This document shows, piece by piece, positions 6,141 to 11,707 of a stretch of 11,707 nucleotides of DNA. The position numbers and the translations under genes are program-made. A model generated the notes under the pieces. That model had not been told where the DNA came from and ran no database searches. It saw only the letters and a list, made by a program, of their open reading frames with translations. Positions within the stretch are counted from its first letter, which is position 1. Each line of letters opens with the position of its first letter. Source of the stretch: Planococcaceae bacterium UBA3378 (lineage in GTDB: Bacteria; Bacillota; Bacilli; Bacillales_A; Planococcaceae); contig DEQA01000066.1 of assembly GCA_002359075.1 (NCBI GenBank), positions 1 to 11,707 on the forward strand, given 5' to 3'.

Positions 6141-6521
6141 TTAAACTAATTCAATCACAACTACAGGTGCGCCGTCTCCACGACGAGGACCTACTTTAAG
6201 GATGCGAGTGTAACCACCTTGACGCTCAGCGTAACGTGGAGCAACCTCATCAAATAACTTTTGAAGTGCGAATGAAGTTGTTTCGTTACCTTCTTCATCA
6301 GTTTTTGTTACTAGCTCACGACGGATGAATGCAGCCGCTTGGCGACGAGCATGTAGATCTCCGCGTTTACCTAAAGTAATCATTTTTTCAACAGCTTTAC
6401 GAACTTCTTTCGCGCGAGCTTCAGTTGTTTCGATGCGCTCGTTGATGATTAAGTCAGTAGCTAAGTCACGTAACATCGCTTTACGTTGAGAACTTGTACG
6501 GCCAAGTTTTCTGTAACCCAT
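6141..6521 (-). CDS. rplQ: 50S ribosomal protein L17
   Basis: A 126-residue bacterial L17 (bL17), a large-subunit protein near the peptide exit tunnel. The family opening GYRKLGRTSSQRKAMLRDLATDLI (2-25) and the region IETTEARAKEVRKAVEKMITLGKRGDLHARRQA (37-69) are clear, as is the end GGYTRILKVGPRRGDGAPVVVIELV. It is a few residues longer than the B. subtilis protein because of an insertion around TDEEGNETTS (93-102). It follows rpoA by 55 bases, has AGGAGG upstream, and is the last gene before the operon terminator. Confidence 0.97.
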   Translation of the reverse strand: MGYRKLGRTSSQRKAMLRDLATDLIINERIETTEARAKEVRKAVEKMITLGKRGDLHARRQAAAFIRRELVTKTDEEGNETTSFALQKLFDEVAPRYAERQGGYTRILKVGPRRGDGAPVVVIELV

Positions 6522-6576
6522 GGATGTTTCCCTCCTTTATAAATATCTGATCTAGCTTATATATTGTAAATGTCGC

Positions 6577-7515
6577 TTAGTCTTCTTTACGTAATCCTAA
6601 ACCAAGCTCTTCTAACTTCGCCTTAACTTCTTCTAAAGACTTACGGCCAAGGTTACGAACTTTCATCATGTCGTCTTCTGACTTGTTAGCAAGCTCTAAT
6701 ACCGTATTGATACCAGCGCGCTTTAAGCAGTTATAAGAACGAACAGAAAGGTCTAGTTCCTCGATAGTCATCTCTAGAACTTTTTCTTTTTGATCTTCTT
6801 CTTTTTCGACCATGATTTCAGCAGTTTGTGCCTCGTTTGTCATGCCTACAAAGATGTTTAAATGCTCTGTTAAGATTTTCGCTCCAAGCGAAATCGCCTC
6901 TTTTGGACCGATGCTTCCATCTGTCCACACATCAAGTGATAACTTATCGTAGTCAGAGTTTTGTCCAACGCGAGTGTTCTCTACTTGGAAGTTGACGCGT
7001 GAAACTGGAGTGTAAATAGAGTCGATCGGGATCACGCCGATAGGAAGATCCTCACGTTTGTTTTGATCAGCAGGAGTGTAACCACGGCCTCTTTGTGCAT
7101 ACATACGCATGCGTAGGTGACCGTTTTTAGCGATTGTTGCAATATATAGATCTGGATTTAAAATTTCTACATCGCTGTCATGTGTGATGTCCGCAGCAGT
7201 AACTACGCCTTCACCCTTCACATCGATTTCAATCACTTTCTCTTCATCAGAGTAGATTTTCAAAGCAAGCTTTTTAACGTTTAAGATGATTGATGCAACA
7301 TCTTCTACAACGCCTTCTACTGTAGAGAATTCGTGTAATACGCCATCAATTTGAATTGATGTTACAGCCGCCCCCGGTAGTGAAGACAGAAGGATACGAC
7401 GTAGTGAATTACCCAAAGTGTTTCCATATCCGCGTTCTAGCGGTTCTACAACAAACTTGCCATACTTGGCATCATCGCTGATCGTCTCAATCTTTGGTTT
7501 TTCAATTTCGATCAT
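6577..7515 (-). CDS. rpoA: DNA-directed RNA polymerase subunit alpha
   Basis: A 312-residue RNA polymerase alpha subunit. The N-terminal assembly domain (about 1-230) shows GNTLGNSLRRILLSSLPGAAVT (31-52), the dimerisation and beta-binding region, and RGRGYTPADQNK. An acidic linker (EKEEDQKEK) leads to the C-terminal domain starting near residue 256 (LSVRSYNCLKRAGI), with VRNLGRKSLEEVKAKLEELGL. This domain contacts UP-element DNA and activators. The ATG at 7515 has AAGGAGG about 9 bases upstream. The gap from rpsK is 139 bases, much longer than the other spacers of this operon, and holds a small hairpin and a tandem repeat that might modulate alpha production. Confidence 0.98.
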   Translation of the reverse strand: MIEIEKPKIETISDDAKYGKFVVEPLERGYGNTLGNSLRRILLSSLPGAAVTSIQIDGVLHEFSTVEGVVEDVASIILNVKKLALKIYSDEEKVIEIDVKGEGVVTAADITHDSDVEILNPDLYIATIAKNGHLRMRMYAQRGRGYTPADQNKREDLPIGVIPIDSIYTPVSRVNFQVENTRVGQNSDYDKLSLDVWTDGSIGPKEAISLGAKILTEHLNIFVGMTNEAQTAEIMVEKEEDQKEKVLEMTIEELDLSVRSYNCLKRAGINTVLELANKSEDDMMKVRNLGRKSLEEVKAKLEELGLGLRKED

Positions 7516-7593
7516 TCAATTTACCCTCCTTCAAAACATCGAATGTATAGGTTCATACCATCATAGTTGTCGATCTAGATTGACCGTTTAAAA

Positions 7594-7615
7594 TTGCACA
7601 AGCCTTTTGCACAAG
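7594..7615. repeat. Tandem 9-bp repeat in the rpsK-rpoA spacer
   Basis: CTTGTGCAA (minus strand) occurs twice, at 7615-7607 and 7602-7594, separated by AAGG, a 13-base period. It lies about 80-100 bases before the rpoA start. The repeat contains TTG hexamers that could serve as a weak -35, but no good -10 follows at the right distance. Function unknown. Confidence 0.45.
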
Positions 7616-7625
7616 AAATGATGTA

Positions 7626-7645
7626 CTTAAAGGTATCCCCTTAAG
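7626..7645 (-). other. Small hairpin directly after rpsK
   Basis: CTTAAGG (7645-7639) and CCTTTAAG (7633-7626) pair with one bulged T around a five-base loop, ten bases after the rpsK stop. There is no T run after it, so it is not a classical terminator; a processing or mRNA-stability element is possible. Confidence 0.3.
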
Positions 7646-7654
7646 CTGCACCCA

Positions 7655-8044
7655 TTACACGCGACGACGTTTTGGCGGACGGCAACCATTATGAGGAACT
7701 GGCGTAACGTCTTTAATAGCAGTTACTTCTAAACCAGCAGCTTGAAGTGCACGGATAGCAGCTTCACGACCTGCACCAGGACCTTTAACAGTTACTTCCA
7801 ACGTTTTCAGACCATGTTCAAGGGATGCTTTCGCAGCAGTTTCTGCAGCCATTTGTGCAGCGAATGGAGTTGATTTACGTGATCCACGGAAACCAAGAGC
7901 ACCAGCTGAAGACCAAGAAACAGCGTTACCTTGCATATCTGTAATCGTTACGATTGTATTGTTGAATGTAGAACGGATGTGTGCAATACCAGATTCGATA
8001 TTCTTTTTCACACGACGTTTACGAGTTTGTTGTTTACGAGCCAT
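7655..8044 (-). CDS. rpsK: 30S ribosomal protein S11
   Basis: A complete 129-residue S11 (uS11), part of the 30S platform next to the mRNA exit region. It shows the basic start ARKQQTRKRRVKKNIE, the segment GIAHIRSTFNNTIVTITD (19-36), GSRKSTPFAAQMAAE (53-67), KGPGAGREAAIRAL (87-100) and the invariant end PVPHNGCRPPKRRRV. It starts 26 bases after the rpsM stop with AAAGGAGG upstream. Length and sequence are ordinary for Bacillales. Confidence 0.98.
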   Translation of the reverse strand: MARKQQTRKRRVKKNIESGIAHIRSTFNNTIVTITDMQGNAVSWSSAGALGFRGSRKSTPFAAQMAAETAAKASLEHGLKTLEVTVKGPGAGREAAIRALQAAGLEVTAIKDVTPVPHNGCRPPKRRRV

Positions 8045-8070
8045 GTTAAGAAGGAACCTCCTTTACTTAA

Positions 8071-8436
8071 TTATTTTTTCTTGTTCGCTACAGTTTTACG
8101 AGGACCTTTACGCGTACGAGCGTTGTTCTTCGTATTTTGACCACGAACTGGTAAACCACGACGGTGACGGATACCACGAAGTGAAGCGATTTCCATTAAA
8201 CGTTTGATGTTTAAAGAAACTTCACGGCGTAGGTCACCTTCTGTTTTGTATGAATCTAATTGTTCACGGATTTGGTTTAATTGATCTTCAGTAAGATCGC
8301 GTACACGGATATTTTCGTCAATACCAGCTGCCGCTAATACTTTTTGAGATGTAGTTTTACCAATACCGTAAATGTAAGTTAATGAAATTACCACGCGTTT
8401 GTCGCGAGGAATGTCAACACCAGCAATACGTGCCAT
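8071..8436 (-). CDS. rpsM: 30S ribosomal protein S13
   Basis: A full-length 121-residue S13 (uS13) of the 30S head, which forms intersubunit bridges and touches P-site tRNA with its tail. It begins MARIAGVDIPRDKRVVISLTYIYGIG, has a helix-hairpin-helix-like region around GIGKTTSQKVL, and carries SLRGIRHRRGLPVRGQNT (84-101). The strongly basic C-terminus NARTRKGPRKTVANKKK is intact. AAGGAGG lies before the ATG, and the gene follows rpmJ by 22 bases. Confidence 0.98.
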   Translation of the reverse strand: MARIAGVDIPRDKRVVISLTYIYGIGKTTSQKVLAAAGIDENIRVRDLTEDQLNQIREQLDSYKTEGDLRREVSLNIKRLMEIASLRGIRHRRGLPVRGQNTKNNARTRKGPRKTVANKKK

Positions 8437-8458
8437 CTACGTGTGCACCTCCTTAAAA

Positions 8459-8572
8459 TTAACCTTGTTTTTGTTTGTGTTTAGGATTTTCACAGATTAC
8501 CATTACTTTACCGCGTCGGCGAATTACTTTACATTTTTCGCAGATCGGTTTCACAGATGGTCTCACTTTCAT
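8459..8572 (-). CDS. rpmJ: 50S ribosomal protein L36 (zinc-binding form)
   Basis: A 37-residue L36 (bL36), short enough to be missed by length-filtered gene calls. It begins [14 protein letters not shown], contains the basic [11 protein letters not shown] core and ends KHKQKQG. The zinc ligands Cys11, Cys14, Cys27 and His32 are all present, so this is the zinc-containing paralogue type and not the zinc-independent variant made during zinc shortage. The ATG is at 8572, with AGGAGG just upstream. It lies 37 bases after infA and 22 before rpsM, the classical Bacillus position. Confidence 0.98.
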
Positions 8573-8609
8573 CTAACCTAACCTCCTTAATAGTCCGGAG
8601 TGCAAAAGA

Positions 8610-8828
8610 TTATTTAAAACGGTATGTGATACGACCGCGAGTTAAATCATAAGGAGATAACTCGATAGTAACCTTATCTCCCGGTAGGATACGGATAAAG
8701 TGCATACGAATCTTTCCAGAAACGTGTGCGAGCACAGTATGCCCATTTTCTAATTCTACCTTAAACATCGCGTTTGGCAAAGTCTCAACAACTGTTCCTT
8801 CGACTTCAATAACATCGTCTTTCGCCAT
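8610..8828 (-). CDS. infA: Translation initiation factor IF-1
   Basis: A 72-residue IF-1, a single S1/OB-fold protein that binds the 30S A site during initiation. The sequence begins MAKDDVIEVEGTVVETLPNAMFKV, then has HVSGKIRMHFIRILPGDKV and ends LSPYDLTRGRITYRFK, all typical. I chose the ATG at 8828, which gives the standard length. The TTG immediately before it is in frame and would add one residue. GAAGGGAG lies about 14 bases upstream with AAGGG closer to the start. Unlike in Bacillus, map does not precede it; instead an approximately 250-base structured leader with candidate promoters does, so infA may have control independent of secY-adk. Confidence 0.97.
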   Translation of the reverse strand: MAKDDVIEVEGTVVETLPNAMFKVELENGHTVLAHVSGKIRMHFIRILPGDKVTIELSPYDLTRGRITYRFK

Positions 8829-8869
8829 CAACCCTTAACTCCCTTCTATATGCAATTTTTGATTCCCTT

Positions 8870-9065
8870 GAGAACCAAAGCAATTGTTCTCTTCTAGAAG
8901 AAGCAATACGTCTCAACATATGTTTGGATTGTATGAGAGATGTTCGAAAGACGCTCGTCTGGTTTCGCTTCACACAATCCATGGAATTTACAGAATCCGT
9001 TAAGGAAAGCTGTATTCCTCATGTTAACACGACAGCCGGAATGTCTCCGGATGGGTTACCCACCC
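8870..9065 (-). ncRNA. Candidate structured 5' leader of infA
   Basis: Several stems can form in the minus-strand RNA upstream of infA. (a) 9065-9049: a 7-bp stem with loop TAA and one G-U pair. (b) 9050-9036: CCGGA/TCCGG around GACAT, mutually exclusive with the edge of (a). (c) 9036-9009: GCTGT/ACAGC enclosing CGTG-TTAA-CATG. (d) 8980-8926: an 11-bp stem with one G-U pair enclosing a second hairpin (8967-8945; CGAA/TTCG, bulge ACC, AGAC/GTCT, loop GAGC). (e) 8891-8870: GAGAAC/GTTCTC. The G-U pairs in (a) and (d) would be A-C mismatches on the plus strand, so the structures favour a minus transcript. I do not recognise a known leader family. Confidence 0.5.
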
Positions 9066-9092
9066 GATTACACAGATGCTTCCACGAAACCC

Positions 9093-9121
9093 ATTATACC
9101 TTTTTTCCGAAGCGTCATCAC
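9093..9121 (-). promoter_or_regulatory. Candidate internal promoter upstream of infA
   Basis: A perfect -10, TATAAT at 9098-9093, with a poor -35 (GTGATG at 9121-9116, 17-base spacing). The predicted start near 9086 would give infA a leader of about 257 bases. Confidence 0.45.
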
Positions 9122-9150
9122 ACCGTAGTGCTCAAATTCGTCCATAAAAG

Positions 9151-9179
9151 TATATACCGGGCACAATATGCTTTTGCAA
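9151..9179 (-). promoter_or_regulatory. Second candidate promoter upstream of infA
   Basis: TTGCAA at 9179-9174 and TATATA at 9156-9151, 17 bases apart; TATACT, two bases further on, is an alternative -10 with 19-base spacing. It lies about 70 bases after the adk stop. Together with the TATAAT site downstream it suggests separate transcription of infA-rplQ. Confidence 0.4.
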
Positions 9180-9251
9180 CTCTCAAAAAATTCATTCTCT
9201 GTTGCCTCCGCCCAATATCTGACGGAAGCTATTCTCGCGCCCGGTCAGGTA

Positions 9252-9905
9252 TCAGCTGCGGATGCCCTGTAATAGAGCGTCAAGATCAGCGAATACTTTA
9301 TTAATATCCTGCTGTCCATCAATATTTGTTAAAACACCTTTAGCTTGGTAGAAATCAAGCAAAGGCTGTGCTTGATTCATATTTACTTCCAGACGGTTTG
9401 CTACCGTTTCAGGATTATCATCTGCACGAGTGTAAAGCTCTCCGCCGTCTTTATCACATTTCCCTTCCACAGCTGGTGGATTGAAAATTAAGTGATAAGA
9501 AGCGCCGCAAGTTTTACAAATTCGACGACCACTTAAACGTGCGATCAATTCATCTTTTTCAACTTCGATGTTGATAGTGTGTTCTACCGGGCGATCAAGT
9601 TCTTCAAGGATGCTGTCTAAAGCCTCTGCTTGAGGAACTGTACGTGGGAACCCATCTAATAAGAATCCTTTTTCACAGTCTGGTTGGCTAAGTCGTTCGT
9701 GCACGATACCGATTGTTACTTCATCCGGAACTAATTTTCCTTCATCCATAAACGCTTTCGCTTTTAGACCCAGCTCAGTACCTTCTTTGATCGCTGCACG
9801 GAACATATCACCTGTAGAAATATGAGGGATTCCGTACTTCTCAACAATTTTCTCTGCCTGAGTACCTTTACCGGCACCAGGTAGACCCATCAAAACGATA
9901 TTCAT
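9252..9905 (-). CDS. adk: Adenylate kinase
   Basis: A 217-residue cytoplasmic adenylate kinase that interconverts ATP plus AMP and two ADP. The P-loop GLPGAGKGT is at 7-15, the NMP-binding region includes ISTGDMFRAAI (29-39), and DGFPRT (84-89) is intact. It is the long form with a LID domain: Cys130, Cys133, Cys150 and Asp153 give the structural zinc site known from B. subtilis Adk. The basic residues of GRR and TRADD are also present. GAGGGGAG lies 9 bases before the ATG. The gene follows secY by 75 bases, the usual neighbourhood. The next gene is not map but a 423-base non-coding gap. Confidence 0.98.
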   Translation of the reverse strand: MNIVLMGLPGAGKGTQAEKIVEKYGIPHISTGDMFRAAIKEGTELGLKAKAFMDEGKLVPDEVTIGIVHERLSQPDCEKGFLLDGFPRTVPQAEALDSILEELDRPVEHTINIEVEKDELIARLSGRRICKTCGASYHLIFNPPAVEGKCDKDGGELYTRADDNPETVANRLEVNMNQAQPLLDFYQAKGVLTNIDGQQDINKVFADLDALLQGIRS

Positions 9906-9945
9906 ACGTAATTTCTCCCCTCAAAACTTATCTATATCAGCAGTG

Positions 9946-9976
9946 GGTTAAGGAAACTTGAACGTTTCCCTAAACC
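9946..9976 (-). other. Hairpin in the secY-adk spacer
   Basis: Minus-strand RNA from 9976 to 9946 can pair GGTT/AACC, AGG/CCT and AAAC/GTTT around a six-base loop, with one mismatch and one bulge. It starts 5 bases after the secY stop. No T run follows, so it is more likely a processing or stability element than a terminator. Confidence 0.35.
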
Positions 9977-9980
9977 TGCA

Positions 9981-11276
9981 TTATTTCATAAAGCCTTTAT
10001 AGTGACGTTTTACAAGCTGCGATTCTAGTTGTTTCATTGTCTCAAGCGCTACCCCGACTACGATAATCAAACTTGTACCGCCAATCTGCACGGATGCAGG
10101 AAGGTTCATAAATTTTGAGAAAAGAATCGGTATAACAGAGATGGCAACAAGGAATAATGCACCTACAAAAGTCAAACGATAAAGTACTTTTGTTAAATAA
10201 GTTTGCGTATCATTACCAGGACGGATCCCTGGAATGTAGGCACCTTGTTTTTTCAAGTTGTCAGCCACATTTTCCGGATTCACCTGAACGAATGCGTAGA
10301 AATATGTGAATGCAATGATCAAAATAATATAAATCGCCATACCAATCGGCTGCGTGTACTGCAGATTATTTGTAATCCACGTTGTAACACTATTTTGACC
10401 AAAGAATGTAGCAAGTGTTTGTGGTGTAACAAGGAATGCTACCGAAAAGATTACCGGAATAACCCCTGCAGCATTTACTTTTAACGGTAAATGCGTTTGT
10501 TGACCACCAACAGCCTGACCACGACCGGCAACTCGTTTTGCATATTGAATCGGGATTTTACGCAAAGCCTGTTGTACATAAATAACACCGACAACAATAG
10601 CTAGCAGCACTAACACTAAAAGGGCTAAAATCACAATGTTAATAAATAACTGGTCTTTTGCACCTTCGATTTGTTGTGCGTACACTTGGTTGACCGCATT
10701 TGGAATCGCCGCGACGATACCAGCGAAGATAATGATTGAAATACCATTACCGACACCATGTGCGGTAATTTGCTCAGCTAACCAAAGCAAGAATGATGTA
10801 CCTGCAGTTAAGACGATCGCAATTGTTAAATAAGAACTGATACTAGTATCCGTAATCAATGATCCGCCATAAAATTGGTTAAATCCAAATGACATGGCAA
10901 ATGACTGAATGAATGCCAGCACAATCGTAAAGTAACGAGTGAATTGAGCGAGTTTGCGCCGGCCCACTTCACCTTGCTTAGCCCATTCTGCAAATTTCGG
11001 TACAACGTCCATTTGGAGCAGCTGAACGATGATCGAGGCTGTGATGTACGGCATAATCCCCATCGCAAAGATCGAGAAGTTTGCCAGTGCACCACCGCCA
11101 AATGTATTGAGGAAGCCGACAAGGTTAAACTCGTCAGTTGCCTTTAATACTTCTGCATTAACGTTTGGTACCGGGATGAAAGTCCCGATACGAAAAACGA
11201 TTAACATTAAAAGGGTAAAGATGATTTTATTTCGTATATCTCGAACGCGCATAAAGTTAGAGATCGTTTGAAACAT
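9981..11276 (-). CDS. secY: Protein translocase subunit SecY
   Basis: A 431-residue SecY, the channel-forming subunit of the SecYEG translocon in the cytoplasmic membrane, and the usual length for Bacillales. Ten hydrophobic segments can be picked out, starting with KIIFTLLMLIVFRIGTFIPVP (17-37). Family landmarks are FAMGIMPYITASIIVQLL (70-87), the cytoplasmic loop QGEVGRRKLAQFTRY, and the loop AGRGQAVGGQQTHLPLKVNAAGVIPVIFS. It ends with the basic tail LVKRHYKGFMK. Its ATG overlaps the rplO stop by one base (TAATG) and GAGGTG sits 5 bases ahead, so translation is coupled to L15. Confidence 0.98.
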   Translation of the reverse strand: MFQTISNFMRVRDIRNKIIFTLLMLIVFRIGTFIPVPNVNAEVLKATDEFNLVGFLNTFGGGALANFSIFAMGIMPYITASIIVQLLQMDVVPKFAEWAKQGEVGRRKLAQFTRYFTIVLAFIQSFAMSFGFNQFYGGSLITDTSISSYLTIAIVLTAGTSFLLWLAEQITAHGVGNGISIIIFAGIVAAIPNAVNQVYAQQIEGAKDQLFINIVILALLVLVLLAIVVGVIYVQQALRKIPIQYAKRVAGRGQAVGGQQTHLPLKVNAAGVIPVIFSVAFLVTPQTLATFFGQNSVTTWITNNLQYTQPIGMAIYIILIIAFTYFYAFVQVNPENVADNLKKQGAYIPGIRPGNDTQTYLTKVLYRLTFVGALFLVAISVIPILFSKFMNLPASVQIGGTSLIIVVGVALETMKQLESQLVKRHYKGFMK

Positions 11277-11707
11277 TAGATCACCTCAGTTGTTCCGCCA
11301 GCGTTCTCGATTGCTTCTTTAGCTGAAGCTGAGAACTTGTGAGCTTTCACAGTTAGCTTAACGTTTAAAGTTCCATTACCTAAAACTTTAATGCCAGCTT
11401 TCTCATTGCTCACTACACCTGTTTCTAACAATAATGCAGGTGTAACTTCTGCACCATCTTCAAAACGGTTAAGTGCATCAAGGTTAACGATAGCGTATTC
11501 TTTACGGTTGATGTTCGTAAAGCCGCGTTTCGGTAAACGACGGAAAAGTGGGTTTTGACCCCCCTCAAATCCTGGACGAACGCCGCCGCCTGAACGAGCG
11601 TTTTGACCTTTATGACCTTTACCTGCAGTTTTACCGTTACCAGAACCGATACCACGACCAACACGGTTACGTTCTTTACGTGAGCCTTCTGCTGGTTTTA
11701 ACTCATG
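11276..11707 (-). CDS. rplO: 50S ribosomal protein L15, missing its first three codons
   Basis: The frame covers 143 residues from HELKPAEGSRKERNRVGRGIGSGNGKTAGKGHKGQ through the glycine-rich region (ARSGGGVRPGFEGGQ) to the end SASAKEAIENAGGTTEVI and a TAA that overlaps the secY start. Bacillus L15 starts with M-K-L-H, so only the first three residues should lie beyond the window, giving a normal 146. L15 (uL15) is a large-subunit assembly protein. This gene is the upstream part of the spc operon, so the real promoter for secY and adk lies outside the window. Confidence 0.97.
   Translation of the reverse strand, partial: HELKPAEGSRKERNRVGRGIGSGNGKTAGKGHKGQNARSGGGVRPGFEGGQNPLFRRLPKRGFTNINRKEYAIVNLDALNRFEDGAEVTPALLLETGVVSNEKAGIKVLGNGTLNVKLTVKAHKFSASAKEAIENAGGTTEVI

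Noticed and set aside
9068..9145. A 25-codon minus-strand frame after adk, considered as a map remnant or leader peptide
   Set aside because: No Shine-Dalgarno before its ATG, no resemblance to Map or KOW proteins, and the candidate -10 TATAAT lies inside it.
8924..9304. A 126-codon open frame on the plus strand over the adk-infA gap
   Set aside because: It runs antisense into the end of adk, has no clear ribosome binding site, has an odd composition and no recognisable domain. The same stretch is explained by hairpins in the infA leader.
10856..11122. Minus-strand frame of 88 codons inside secY
   Set aside because: Overlaps the conserved secY frame in another register and shows no protein features.
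11425..11664. A 79-codon minus-strand frame at the right edge
   Set aside because: Out-of-frame shadow of rplO, whose true frame gives a near-complete L15 sequence.

Overview
This window is a piece of a low-GC Gram-positive chromosome carrying the distal part of the S10/spc/alpha ribosomal-protein cluster. Gene order (rplO, secY, adk, infA, rpmJ, rpsM, rpsK, rpoA, rplQ, ecfA1, ecfA2, ecfT, truA, rplM, rpsI) is the order known from Bacillus. The protein sequences fit the Bacillales, probably the Planococcaceae/Lysinibacillus-Solibacillus side; that genus-level placement is an impression, not a computed result. Every supported gene lies on the minus strand, so transcription runs from high to low coordinates.

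Layout in transcription order. (1) 11707-9981: rplO (only its first three codons missing) and secY overlap by one base, followed by adk at 9905-9252. (2) 9251-8829: a 423-base gap where Bacillus carries map and a small KOW-domain gene. No coding sequence is visible; instead there are candidate internal promoters and a run of RNA hairpins leading into infA. (3) 8828-6141: infA, rpmJ, rpsM, rpsK, rpoA and rplQ, ended by a strong intrinsic terminator at 6123-6084. (4) 6083-5607: a non-coding spacer with a roughly 100-bp palindromic element flanked by a 20-bp direct repeat, plus two more strong hairpin terminators. (5) 5606-2366: ecfA1, ecfA2 and ecfT, encoding the shared energising module of ECF vitamin and metal importers, tightly coupled with the tRNA pseudouridine synthase gene truA. 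(6) 2334-1293: a sigma-A-type promoter, an L13-type RNA leader, rplM and rpsI, then a terminator. (7) 1141-1: an AT-rich accessory unit with a perfect 18-bp palindrome over the -35 of a candidate promoter, a MarR-family regulator, a PaiA-like polyamine acetyltransferase, and the first 12 codons of a third gene that runs off the window.

The conserved part supplies ribosomal subunits, initiation factor 1, RNA polymerase alpha, the Sec channel, adenylate kinase, one tRNA modification enzyme and a transporter module. The accessory part looks like a self-regulated stress or detoxification operon. The least explained element is the structured leader in front of infA, where map would be expected; the palindromic element between rplQ and ecfA1 comes next.
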